A program made the position numbers and the translations under genes. This document shows, piece by piece, positions 46,164 to 59,300 of a stretch of DNA of 64,000 bases; within the stretch, counting starts at the first letter, position 1; every line of letters starts with the position of its first letter. The notes under the pieces are model-generated. The model did not search any database, was not told the origin of the DNA, and saw only the letters and a program-made list of their open reading frames with translations. The stretch is from positions 6,884,001 to 6,948,000 of the forward strand of contig OU612075.1 of assembly GCA_914767715.1 (NCBI GenBank), given 5' to 3'. This DNA is from Membranipora membranacea. Taxonomy: Eukaryota > Bryozoa > Gymnolaemata > Cheilostomatida > Membraniporidae.

Positions 46164-48867
46164 TCATCTCACACTGAAGTTGGAGTAATCATTGAAGTCG
46201 GAGAGATAGGAAGATACTAAGTCATAAAGAAGCTCAAAGCTCTCCTGAAAATATAAAAAGTAGTTTCGGATCTCAGCTAGATTTTAAAGGCAGCTGATTG
46301 GTCAGGGTCAACTTTTGCCATCACTAATGGCGGATGGCGGATGACAGATGGATGGCTGGGGAAGAAGATACTACTACGTTTGAGAGCTCATATAACTCCA
46401 TGCAAAGCTTCTGGCTAGGTGTTTTGATGCCACAACTCTCTATTTAAATTTTTGACTGGTGGCGCTGCTGAGCAAAGCCCTGCTGTGCCAGCAGTGGTTT
46501 AAAGGCATTTGGCAATGTCATGTTATGTTTTGTCAGCGGTTTATGTGACAAGATTCTAGTAGTAAATTTAATTCATTTTTTTAGTTTTTTTGTATGTAAG
46601 ATGAGATCTTTGGAAAGCTATAGTTCAGGCTCCATAGCCATATTTGTGGAAATGGACTGGTGATTTTATTTCAGATGACTACCTATGGCAAGAAATCAAA
46701 GTGTGGATAACGTAGTCCTATAGACCATCAACTTCATATGTAAGAACACAGTATGTAACAATAAAACACTTACATCATCAGCAAAAAACTGAGGTCAACT
46801 TCTACGAGCCAGCTTTAGTTCTAGCACAATGTCCACCTCCTGCTCGATTCTGGCTCTCTGGTACAGATTGAGGGCCACTATAAGAAGACCTGTCAGTCTG
46901 CTACCATCCCTGTAATGGAGAGAATATATCCATAAATCTGTGTAACTGTAGTCTCATCTGTAGATTATCATGGAAAGTAACTCCAAAAAAACTTGGGAAT
47001 GGATAAAACAGTTGGAAAAGTGCTTATAACAAAATAGAAAATAAACTTAAAATAGGTTGGAACGATGACAATAATTCAATATCTTAGTTTACCTGTATAG
47101 CACTGTAAAGACATTGCGTCCTGATGTAACATATTTCTCTAGTTTGGTACATAGACTGCCAGCTGAGCTGCTGAGGGAAGATGACTTCTCATCTTTACCT
47201 CAATATGCTGAACTTCATGAGTTATCTGCGTGTGAATAAGATAAGAAAAATTAGATGAGAGTACTTGCCAACAATTGCGCACCCAATATACATACTTACT
47301 TTTATAAATGTTGCCATTTTCAAAAGCCAAGGTGGATGTCTTAGGGCTCCCAATGGAAAATTCTTTTGACTGCTAATGGAAAGCATTCTTCGAAACATTT
47401 ACGGCAGTCATTAGAATTTCTTAAGGCAATTCACCTTAGAGCTAGTAGAGCACAGTAGAGCAGCTTCTGTAGCGTTAAGTCCATCTGCGGCTCTCTCAGT
47501 GATCTGGTTAGATGAGAGACACTTCACTTTTATTCTAGAGTATGTCTGTTCTGTATCAACTTCTTCTGGCCAATAGAGGTCTTCATACTGATGGCAAATT
47601 TAGGACAATTATAAAAATTGTCTTGTTGTGAAAGGAGTACTGGATTTTTATGCTAAGTCCTGACACCGATCCCTCTCATCTATATGTCTGTGGCCAAATT
47701 GTTTGTATCACATGCAGCTATTGTCACACAAGCAGCTAGATAATACAATTTTGTATGGTGTTCATTTCATTGTCAACTCTACACAATATTAACAACATCT
47801 ATCATATGGCAAGTACCCTGCCTGCCAAACAAGATACTACAGGCGTTGATCAACATTTTCAGTAATGAATGCTTAAAGTCCACCCACGTTTTCCACACTA
47901 TCTTAAGAATCATGAAATAAGAAAAAGAATATATGAGCTCAAACTATAATACTAGGTATGAGTCACTCTTACCAAACAGTCATTGAGAGAGACTATTACA
48001 GGTGTCTTTTTATCCATAATCATCGACCAGAAATCTGCCCTTGTGTCTGGGAGTGGTGTTTGAGTAGCGATGAAGCCATGTCTTGTCTGATATGACTGTT
48101 GATAACATAATAAATTCACATTAAATGCCTTGGTTTCACATTCTGTGAAAATTGTTTACAAAAACTCGAGGCTATAGCAACCATTTTCTGTGTGGATCAA
48201 ATTATCTAAGATAAAAACCTTCATTTAAAAAAAATCATCATTATCACTCTTGTTACATGATTTCATCAAGTCATGTAATACTCACGTCAACTGTGACAGC
48301 ATTTATATAATCATCTGGGCTTGACCCTCCGGTGAGTAGAACTCTTGCACCGTCCACTGAAAAAAAAGTTCTGAAAGTTTTTCTAGCAGATCCCACAGTT
48401 ACGACAATCAGTAAAATTCTGTTAGAGATGGCCTTTATCTAGTGATGAAGTTGATTAGGTTTTCCACTCATGCAATTAAGAGACCAGGCATAATAATAAG
48501 GAACCAGTGCAGCTTTGGTTGTAGCCACAATAACGATGGCCAGCAGATATGCTAGACGAGTATTTACGATGCAAAAGGTAGAATCTAAAAAGGGCATCAA
48601 ATTCCTAATCGAACAAAATTGTAATCTGACTTGATCATATTGTTTATTTGATATTTGATATTTATATTATTGAGTCATATCATCAGAAACATGTTTCTAG
48701 TAAATTGATGGACAATCAAACTCATATGGAAGGATACTTTGGTCTTGGTTCTTCCCTTGGTTTTCTTCAATTTTACCGTGAGAGTAAGCTGTCGGCTTGA
48801 GAATGGGTGAGGGCAGTCCTACTTTCTTAAACTGATCCTTCAGAATGGTCAGATTTCCTCTCTGTGG
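46164..48867 (-). pseudogene. Copy C: isolated D2 phosphatase-domain pseudogene
   Basis: Seven exon equivalents of D2 only: 48726-48867, 48286-48356, 47973-48095, 47435-47587, 47093-47225, 46774-46909 and 46164-46244. Lengths equal gene B's (142, 71, 123, 153, 134, 136, 81) except exon 26, which is 133 (a 1-base deletion near 47,157, frameshift). Other lesions: exon 22 donor GT changed to AT (CCAT|ATGAGT) and a TGA at 46,795-46,797 within exon 27 after LARRS. There is no D1, transmembrane or ectodomain upstream, so it is a truncated, dead duplicate. It lacks the SINE shared by the D2 introns of genes A and B. Confidence 0.85.
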
Positions 48868-49798
48868 CTATGAAGCAGTGAAAGAAATATTGGATTACAT
48901 AACACGGAAAAATATTCAGGATTGTACTGTTTTGATTGAAAACAAGAATGATCTATTTGTCACATCTCTGCTACAAAGACATAACACATGATTATCAAGC
49001 AATGAATGTGTAATAATCGTATGCAAACTAAGGAGAATCTAAGAGCTCAAGTTGTAGGAAATGACTTTACAAATGAGGTGGAGACAATATCTGTAACCAA
49101 GATGAAACCTGCCCTGCACGGTGGCTAAGTGCGCTCAACAGTTCAAAAACTAGCTTGAATCAGAAGGCACTGACCTGGGAGCTATAGAACACCAATTTGA
49201 TAACTTAAGAGTTGAATAAACATAAAGCGTTGTAAGCGTACATGTTTTTAACAAGAGATTCCTTGTTAAATTATGCTTAATGTAACCGGAGTAGTTTTAT
49301 GTTTACTTATTGTTATCTGGGTTAATGGTGTCATGAACTGATAATAGACTGTTTTTTGATAGCATAACGTAATGCAGGTGTTGATTGTCAAGCAATTATA
49401 TCAGTTCAATCAAACTCATTGATTTGCTACGACAGGGTTGGACTGGTTGCTCTTTTAACTTTGTGTGAGCATTAGCTGCTTGATATTAAGAGTGCAACCA
49501 ACATTCAACTTGGTCTTTTACTATCTTACTCATCTTGCTTATGATCAGGTTTACTCAACTGCTTAGGCCATAACAGCACCGGTGAATGGTAGGTTTTTGA
49601 TGAAGTGGGGCTGTCAACAGAGTGACCCTGAAGAATACACTCACACAGAAAAATATTGTCAAGGCTTATGTTGGTCTCTTGCAAAATGGAAAAAAAACGG
49701 ACCGCTCTTCATTTAAATTATTTGGACGCAAAATTAGTTTCTGATATTGATACAAATACTATTAATTTTCTGGTATAAATACCACCAGCACCTCCCAA

Positions 49799-50525
49799 GC
49801 ATGGGCCCCTGGGACTTACATGTCTTTACTTTGCCAATGTCCACTATCAACCACCCAAAAAACACCAAACAGGGTAAGACACGAAAAAAATATTTTTTAC
49901 AACCTACCTTGAAATCTCTCACACTAACTCACTCATCCTTCCTCTTTCATTTGCTTCAGGTTTGAAGTTTCTAGCACAAACAGAGCTGACTTTATGGACC
50001 AGAGAAAAAAAATACTTCTACAAAATTCACAAAAACCTGAGTAGGCTGAAATGGCTGCATGAGTATTGACATCCCCACATGATTATTGTACTTTTTTTTT
50101 TATTTCACTAAATTGGTTCTTTTTACACTCATATATGAGTTCTAAATTATATTCATTAATTTTTCAGCTTCTAATAAACTATGAGAAATCATATATGAGT
50201 GTAAAAAGAACCGATTTAGTGAAATAAAAAGAAAAGTACAATAATCATGTGGGATGTCAATACTCATGCAGCCATTTCAGCCTACTCAGGTTTTTGTGAA
50301 TTTTGTAGAAGTATTTTTTTCTCTGGTCCATAAAGTCAGCTCTGTTTGTGCTAGAAACTTCAAACCTGAAGCAAATGAAAGAGGAAGGATGAGTGAGTTA
50401 GTGTGAGAGATTTCAAGGTAGGTTGTAAAAAAAAAAATTTTTTGTCTTACCCTGTTTGGTGTTTTTTGGGTGGTTGATAGTGGACATTGGCAAAGTAAAG
50501 ACATGTAAGTCCCAGGGGCCCATGC
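49799..50525. mobile_element. Foldback/MITE-like element, 727 bases, with 6-base target-site duplication
   Basis: Nearly the whole element is an inverted repeat: the left arm 49,799 to about 50,139 pairs with about 50,188-50,525 around a loop of about 48 bases. Ends are GCATGGGCCCCTGGGACTT and its reverse complement. TCCCAA flanks both sides (49,793-49,798 and 50,526-50,531). Confidence 0.85.
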
Positions 50526-51206
50526 TCCCAAGCTATGTCACAGATATCAAATCTTATGTGACAAAAACGTCCCATACGATGAGTGGAAAATCATCTAATT
50601 TTAGAGTCCCACAGTCCTATAATGACCTTCATCTTGGGATATTACGCAAGACCATCATGATTTGTTATATTCGTGCCGAAACAGCCGCAACAAACCAACC
50701 CGACAAATATAGTGCTGTTGTCATACGTTGCTTTGTAATTTAATGGTTGTGTTTGCAGCATATCATAAGAAATCAATTATCTTTATACCACTGTATGGAT
50801 GGAAAGTGTCAAGATATCAAGATTGAGCTGTGCGGACCCTCGTGAAACATCTGATGCGGGGTTGCTTTGATAATTGTGAAACCTTTATCTCAAGTTATTC
50901 TTTTTTGGATATAATATTATCAGCAAATCAAATGCGAGAAATATAAATCATGCTTAGGTAATTGAATACTGGATTGTTATTAACATGCTAGATCAATACA
51001 TGCACAGGGAATTACAGCTACAAAACTGGGAACCATAATCCTCATATTAATAAAATTCCATTCAACTTGATCGTTACTGTGATAGTTGATTATTAAGCAG
51101 CCAGAGAATTAAGTTTCTCTCAAAAGATATTTAAAGGATATCCAATCATTTCAACCTAACGGTTCAACACTCGTACAAGTAGGTCATTGTAAAATTCTAC
51201 AATAAG

Positions 51207-51631
51207 GGGGCTCCCTGCACACGAATCTGTCTTTTTAAAATCTCTTCTTCAGATTAAATTCTTCAAAACAACTGAACTGGACAACAAATTGCTGTTCATA
51301 AATACCTAGAAGAACTGAGCCATCAAGTTTAATAGTAAATGAAGGTGATCATTTTTTTCTAGACAAACAAGCACCCGGTGGGGCTCGAAAACGGGACCTC
51401 ATGATCCAAAATCAGACACCTGTAACACTTTGTTGTTGTACGGAGTTATGTGCACACCCAACCTGAGTAGATAACTTCAAATTGTTGGACTGAATCCCAG
51501 TCTACTTTGAAATCACCCTCTCTGTTGAAATAAGGAAATCTTCTATGGATTTTCCATTTAAACTGACTTAATCTTTTCTTCAATTTTAAACACTCAATCT
51601 TCAATCTTCAGTAAAATAAGCGGGGAGCCCC
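51207..51631. mobile_element. MITE with GGGGCTCCC ends, copy 1
   Basis: Begins GGGGCTCCCTGCACACG and ends GGGAGCCCC. AATAAG is duplicated at 51,201-51,206 and 51,632-51,637. A related copy lies in reverse orientation at 60,140-60,506. Subterminal tracts rich in ttcttcagat/gaagattgaag repeat several times in inverted orientation. Confidence 0.8.
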
Positions 51632-51970
51632 AATAAGTCACAAGTTTGAGTCGCTCAATTTGGCAAGAGGGGCAACTTGCAAATTCGAGCTGTGTGTATT
51701 TTTTTCCCACTTGTCGTTAAAAGTATAGGAATCTGTTTCAAGAAATTAAAACATGGAGAGAGAAATTCTCGATTATAATGAAAGTGTACTTATAATTGTA
51801 TGTTAAGAGTACATATAAACATGAAGACATACATTTTGTAAAAGCGACGGTCTTTATATCCACAAACTAGATAATCGGTAAAAAAATTAGTACAAAATAA
51901 ATGTAAAATTATCAAATGTGAACAAAGCCTTTATAATTATTCATCCGGCCACTTGCCAAAGATGTACTGT

Positions 51971-51976
51971 TTTATT
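51971..51976 (-). promoter_or_regulatory. Candidate polyadenylation signal of gene B
   Basis: AATAAA on the minus strand (TTTATT on plus), about 270 bases past gene B's stop codon. Position is reasonable, but AT-rich sequence makes chance matches common. Confidence 0.3.
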
Positions 51977-52247
51977 TAAGGATATACAGCAAAGAAGTAA
52001 GTAAGTGTAGGTGATATAATTTATCATCTCTCTTATGTAGTAAGGACTGAATCTACCCGTAAATTTAGCAGCATGTCCACAACTGAGAACATGGTCGGTT
52101 GAAATATTCCTAACGATTCGAACAGAATGGTCACCTCAAGTGCAGGTTCATCATCAGTATGAAGTGACTCGGGAAATGTTGCCAAATTATACATGCAAAA
52201 ATAATTGGTTGGCCTATCTATTCCATTCCGTTCACAGTTTCTTGTGA

Positions 52248-55200
52248 TCATTTAACGCCGAAGGTTGAATAATTGTTGAAGCGGGAGAGATAGGAAGACA
52301 CAAAGTCATAGAGAAGCTCAAAGCTTTCCTGAAAATAGAAAAAAATAGATGATTTGTAGTCTAACGTTCCTTTATTATGTTTAATTAACTTTTCAAAAAT
52401 AGCTGACACCATCCCTTGGTAAAGATTCATTATTTACAACACGTTATTGAGATTGGAACTAACAATGATATTGCGAAGCCAACATAACATAGCCATATCT
52501 AGGACAGCCGTATGTGTTTGGAAAGGAGTGGAATGTTTGAAGCAAAGGTGCTTTGTGCAACTAAACATGTGTACACATTAGCTCATCAATTCATAATATA
52601 GGAACTAAATTGAAACAATAACGCACTTACATAATCGGGAATGAACTGAGGACGACTTCGACGAGCCAGCTTAAGTTCTAGGACAATGTCCACCTCCTGC
52701 TCAATTCTTGCTCTCTGATACAGATTGAGGGCCACTATAAGAAGACCAGTCAGTCTACTGCCATTTCTGTAATGATATGAAGACGGAATTGAGGCATTGC
52801 AGCGGATCTGAAAGTCCCCTAATAATTATAGTATTTGCTGTATGTCAATGCTGACACTGACTTGCACCGAGATGCATGCATAGGCAGTTCTTTTTTGTGA
52901 CGACTAGGTTTCCGAGTCATTAGTGCCATTTTTCAACCACTGACAGCTGTAACTCAGCTTGCAACATATCGCTACCATCTTTCTTTTCTTTTTTATATTT
53001 CTATTGGCAGTCTTTTTCATTCCATTAGCGGAATTTTTTCCAAATAGTGCCAAAAAAAAGGAAAAGGAAAAAAGAAAGCTTGAGAGTGAAGAAAGTTAAA
53101 ATGAAGATAGATTATATACATAACTATGAGAGATGGAATATCTTTGAGAAGAAAAAATCCAATACGAAGCTTTCTTTTATCCGCATGCACAGTGCTGTTG
53201 TTCATACAAGAGACCTTCATTATTTTTTAGTCCTGATCCAAAGGGACTATGTCAGGGGTGCCCAAACTTTTTCTACAGTTTTCTGCTGAGGGGAGATGAC
53301 TTCATATTTGTAATCAGAAAATTTTATGTTGCATTCAGGAGTTCTGAGGATCACAACCATCTAGGGTATATTTCAACTTTTTTTGAAGTAGAGAACTGAT
53401 GAAACATTGTGCGTAGCGCGAATTCTTTCTACTAGCAGACTGATGTTCACTAGTGCTGTTCTCTAGACTGTAATAAGCAAACTCATGTAAATTCTGTCAG
53501 AAAACTAACCATCTTGCACTCGCGACTGCAACATGCCTATGTATTATCAGAAAGGCATTCGGGCCACGCATGAATTATCAGAAAGGCTCGCTTGGCTCAG
53601 TGGTTCGCTTGAAATTTGCATGGGCTGCGGTCTGGGGACCCCATGGTTATGTGATCGTCAAAACTATCTTTGGTACTGGAAGGGACTCAACCCCTCAACA
53701 GGCTGATAAGCGGGGGGAGATGCTTACCACTGAACCAAACTGAAAGTTACCTTAAGTCTTAATAATATGCTATAAATTTAGGCAAAAAGATAAATATCAC
53801 TGCATATCGAACAGGAACATATTTTACCTGCATAACACTGTGACGACATCACGTCCTGATGTTACATATTTCTCTAGTTTGGTACATAGACTGACCAGCT
53901 GAGCTGCCGAGGGGAGGCTACTTCTCATCTCTACCTCAATATGCAGCACTTCATGAGTTATCTATGTGTATGTGGGAACAAAATCTTCCATCAATAAGTG
54001 AGTACTTTTTGTAATTAATCCTAAAGGGTCAGTCCTATTAAAAAAGTGGATATATATTACCCCAGTAAATCAAATGTTGTGAGTTAAAGGGCAAATAAAA
54101 ACAATAAACGAATGAAAATTGCGGGAATAAGCAATTAGTTTGTTTTTAATTGTTTTAGCAAGGAACATAGCGGATCATAGTGGTCAGTGGGAGACAAAAA
54201 CACTTTGATCCACTATGATTCCAATTTTCAGACTTTACAACAGTTTTACTGCAATAAGGTTCACAGGCTGTTTTATTTCATATACCCTAATGAATTTCAG
54301 CCCGAGATCTTTTAAAGCCATACCAAATATGGCCTAGAAGAACTGTAACTTTAAAAGTAATTGAAACTGTTATTCAAGAGTTCTCAGACTTATTTAGCAC
54401 ATATGTGATGTGTACTGTATCGTGCCCCTGGGTTGACAATCAATTCAAGCTCAATACACGTCAATGTCAACCCCTACCCCAACGCCAACGCCAACACCAA
54501 CAATCACAAACGTGAGTTTGGATGACTGTGGTTTCACCTTGGAGCTAGTAGAGCACAGTAGTGTAGCTTCCGTAGCGTTGAGGCCGTCTGCGGCTCTCTC
54601 ATCGATCTTGTTTGATGAGAGACACTTCACCTTTATTCCAGAATACGTCTGTGGTGTATCAAGTTCGTCCGGCCAATAGAGGTCTTCATCCTGTTAACAA
54701 ATAAGGGGTAGTTGTTCGGGGTTGCATGTTGTCTTTCTCCACATATTTTTTGCAACTTTTTAGTACACTATGGTTATATTATTCTGTTTGTTTTGAGGCT
54801 GAGTTATGGTCACCGTGGTTGTACATATTCATAACTATGTATTGAACATTTGGATATTTTGTGATGTTGTAATTACCACGGATGCTGTAAGCCAGTTAAA
54901 TATGTGGGCCCAAATACGAATAAAATACATAAACTTCATTAGTATAGTAGTGATATTATTTTCAACCACTTTCAATAAAAAAAAAGTCAAAATTATGATT
55001 TGATACCGGTAGTAGTCTAGCCACACTCACCAAGCAATCATTCAGATAGACAATGACTGATGTTTTCTTCTCCATGATCAGAGACCAGAAATCTGCTCTT
55101 GTGTCTGGAAGCGGTGTCTGTGTAGCGATGAAACCTCTTCTCGTCTGATACGACTGTAGAAAACAGTTCATTGTTGTTATAGTTTCTGCTTTTGTGTGTA

Positions 55201-56364
55201 TTGTGTGGCACAGTACTCACAATGCAATACAAATATCGATATCGAAATGGTATGTTTATGATTATGCAGGGGAGCAGCCAGAGCTAAATGGGTTGTGTGG
55301 GTGCAACACAGACCTTCTTGTTAGAGGTTTGTATCTTATTCTTCGGGTTTGGTTGGACTCAGGGCTCGAGCTTTATTACAAACAACGCTATAACTGATTT
55401 TACCGTCTTGTTAGGTCATGTATCAATTACTCACATCAACGGTTATCGCATTTATGTAATCGTCTGGACTCGACTTTCCAGCTAATATGACCCTCGCATT
55501 ATCCACTAAAAAGAAAAAATTCAAAGCTTTCAAGACATTTCTAGCAGTTAACGTAGTGGAACAGTGGACATGAATGACAGTTGTATATACGCTTTAATTT
55601 TTACTGGATGGTCTTCAAAGGTTTATGAGGGTGAGAAGGTAGGACAGATTTAGACTACCACTGTTATAATTCTCTCTGAGAGTGGCTGTGGGGTAATGGG
55701 TATGGCATTGGTCTTTCAATTGAGAGGTCCCATGTTTGATTCCCAGCGTCAGGAAGGGCATCCGACCTCAATTGCTCCTGTGCCGTGACAGTATACAGTC
55801 CGCAGACCTGTACTAATGCAGAAAGAAAAACCAAGTAACATTAAGGTTTCTCACACAGTATCATAGGGGAGCAAGACTATAAATTAACATATCAATACAT
55901 GTGTAATATAGGCGAACACATTTGCAGATAATTTCACGTCAATAACAATTCACCGGACTACTGGACATGTTAGCAAATTCCTGTAGTATGATAATACACC
56001 TATCAAACCTGGGCAGGCCACTCCACCCACCCCCGACAGCCTGCCCAGACTATATCAAACGAACACAGATTAGGGAAATATTAATTAGATAGTCGGTAAC
56101 AAATTTAGTATTTTTTCTGCAATGACCCTACAAATTATTTTAGGTTATCAGGGTAAAAAGTAATGAATAGCAATCCCATATATTACTAACCTAAAATTGA
56201 GTAAATAGACAATCTCACTCACGTGGTAGGACACTTTCGTCTCTGTTCTTCCCTTGGTTTTCCGTTATGTTACCATGCGAGTAAGCTGTCGGCTTGAGTA
56301 TAGGTGAGGACAGTCGAGTCTTGTTAAACTGATCCTTCAAAATGGATGGATTTCCTCGGCGAGG
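52248..56364 (-). CDS. Gene B D2 phosphatase-like domain
   Basis: Seven exons. Motifs: DYINAITVD, GFIATQTPLPDTRADFWSLI, EDLYWPDE, KCLSSN, a degenerate HIEVEMRSSLPS in place of the WPD loop, VLCRNGSRLTGLLI (CX5R with Cys and Arg kept, His lost), LELKLARRSRPQFIPDY and the terminal ESFELLYDFVSSYLSRFN ending FGVK. Loss of the WPD Asp argues for a pseudophosphatase that regulates or dimerises, as in other two-domain receptors. Confidence 0.87.
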
Positions 56365-59300
56365 CTGCCAATAAAAAGTGCACTATCAAGTCATACTCTT
56401 GGAAAGGTGCAATAATCTATAATTGCTTTAACGAGGACATAATTATTTGAAGTTGTGCCCTCTCTTGTCGGAGGAACAAAACTCCTAATTTGATCATTCA
56501 ATAGCTCTTGTAGCAATGTGTTGATTGTAACATGCAAGTTTTTTTTATTGTTTTATTTAGTGTACAGTAAATACTTGATCTGAGTGATTTTTTCATTGCA
56601 AAGGCTATGAGAGCTAAAAAAAGATTTTTTTCACTTCCAAAGAACCAAGTTTGTTTACCCACAGTCTGATGAGAAGGTCTTACTTACCTGTTTCCATTTA
56701 TCGAGGACAGACTGGAACTTTGAACAAACTACAGCTGTATCACCACAACTAAGAGCCTCAGATACAATACTGTACAGGAATGAGTACTGAGTCTGATGGG
56801 AAAATAAAAAAGAGACAAGGTATAAATGTACAATGTGAAGAAGTGTATAACATGATGCAACACCAGATAAAACAACCAATCGGAACGCTCAATTAGGATT
56901 GTGTAACAGCATGGTTTAATGACCTTGAACAGGTTACTGATCTACCACTGGCTAGCTGATCATCCTAGCCAATGCCTATATGTATATGTATACCTTCCTG
57001 CCTCTTCGAACAGGAGAGGGGGGGGGTCAGATATCGGCATTTGATAGGAGTTGAAACCGCAAGTGTGGAACAACTCTTTGAGACAAAAACATCAAAACTA
57101 AAATTAGAACATTTAACCGAATTTGTCAACTTAACGTAGAAGAGAATTTAAGGCAGCAAAAACCATTATTAACCATCATTTACATTGAAGGCTTCATAGC
57201 TAATATTAATTTACCAAAGTACACTCCCCTTTTCATGATAACTACTACTCACAGCCGTTTGCACCATCTGTGTTCTCTGAAGTCTCATATTATGCACACA
57301 TCTCATCACATTAATAGTCTGATGTCTGGATTTCTTAGAGTCATGTGCCTCATCTACCAGGAGATCTAAACCAATAAATGTTCCAGTCCGACCCACTCCA
57401 TCACTGGAAACAAAAAAAATCATAGAAAATCACGTATGAGGGGTTGAGGGTGGTTACAGGTAAAGTGTGGTTTGATTCGTAGCAGCCTTCATTGCAGTTT
57501 TTTGCAATAATAGCAGACCATTATTCATGGAACTATCTTCTGTGCAAGGCAAAGGAACCCACTACCCTTTGTTAAATGTAATCTCCTTTATTTCGTATGG
57601 TCGTCACTGTCCTAAGATAATCAGTGAGGTTTTTTAGGAGCGGGCACTAACAAATGTGCCTAGATTGTGATAAACGGCCTCTAAAATACTTCCCTGTCAA
57701 ATCTATAAGTATCTTCTATTTCTTATCTTTTTGGCACAATATTTAAGACATCTCTGTGTATTTATATAGAGACGGTGATGCTTGCAATAATAAGAGTTTA
57801 TATTTTACCACACTTGTATAAATGTATTACCTGCAATGAATGATGACTGCGTTACTGTGTGAGTTCATGTCCTGCTTGACTCGATGTCTCAAGCTTAGCA
57901 ATCCTGATGTTGTTGGTACTCCGTGATCGGGCCACTGAGTGAAGTGGAAGTGTTTTACATGTCTAGCTGGACCCTGAAACATTGAAAACAATATTAAATA
58001 ATATGAATTGGATTTACCGTCAATAGAAGTAAATACCACCATTAAAATCATTAAAACAGCAAAGATAGTCCGATGTAGATGCTCACTATTTAAATAGGAG
58101 TGTGTATGTTTTATGTACTAGAACATCAAGAAAGACCATTCTGTGTGCGAAAAAATTTAAATGGATGAAAGCAAATCAGCTTTTGTAGATATCACAAACG
58201 GTGAATAGCCTATGCATGGAAGTCTTCTATAGATACAATCAGCCGCTCATCTAAACTTACATTTTTGAATGCATATTTAAGTTTCCTGACGACATATTCT
58301 GCAAACTGCCGTTCCTCAACAAGTGTGATAGTGAAACTACCAATTGTCTGTTTACCTGTGTCCTCAGGCCAGTACACTGCGCATTTTAGCTGTGAGGATA
58401 CAAAAATGTAACAGTTATTGTAATATTACATATTATTATTTAACTAAAATTGAAACAAGCAAGATTTGAGCATGTGTTCATGAAATGCACATTTTATCAC
58501 TGGAGAAATGTTTGTCGCATTTTTCAACAACACTGTTAAAATTTGAAAGTCAATCAGTAAACCAGAAATCTAGGAATTGGCTGAGATTCATCATTTATTA
58601 CCTTTCCAGCCTCTATTGGATTAGTGAGCATCACAATTGTTGACGTCGTTGTGTCATGTATGAGTCTCCACATGTCCTCCATTGTGGTTTTGATCGGTCC
58701 TGCAAGTGTAAGATGAATAGCAGGTGTAAATATGTAGGAATTATCAAAAATATATTTTGTTGAGAGAGATCATAGGGAAATGTGGTCCCGTGCTGTAAAG
58801 GTTGGAGGCTCCTGTCATAACATTGTCAGGAAGATTTGGCTGATATATATAGTGTTCTTGATGACCAAATAAGGTTCTGTGTTTTGATCCGATGTATATA
58901 CAAGACACTGGCTCTAGTATTTGACCTATTCAAATATAATCAAAACAGTGAAGTTTTTTTACCCAAGTATAAAACTGGGTATATCAGCTGCAGTAATACT
59001 CAAACCTATTAATATTCCTACCTTGTGATGCTATAAAAAGCTCTCTTCCATTGTAATCCTACCAACAAAATGTAAATCATCAATTAAACAAAAAATTTGG
59101 GAAAAAAATTTCATATAATGTAATACGAGGACAATCAAATCAAGTTTGAAACATGGCACCAATTTATTATCAAGTTTTGTTCCTTTTGCTAGTGAATTAG
59201 ATTTTCTGTAAAATCTTAACAAAATATAGTTCCACTTTTAGCTGGGATTGGTGATGTCTTGGGGCGATGATTAACTAGTAATTTGGTCTGTCAGTTAGCC

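Larger units (their letters stand above)
48868..52247. other. Transposon-rich spacer between copy C and gene B
   Basis: No coding exon is recognised. It contains a 727-base foldback element (49,799-50,525) and a 425-base MITE (51,207-51,631). The rest is AT-rich single-copy sequence. Confidence 0.55.

Noticed and set aside
46164-48867. Copy C as a third phosphatase domain of gene B
   Set aside because: Gene B ends with a normal terminal exon and stop at 52,248. Copy C has a frameshift, a stop and a lost donor.
49747-50531. Two mirror-image open frames around 49.75-49.97 kb and 50.29-50.53 kb
   Set aside because: They are the two arms of the foldback element read in opposite directions, not genes.
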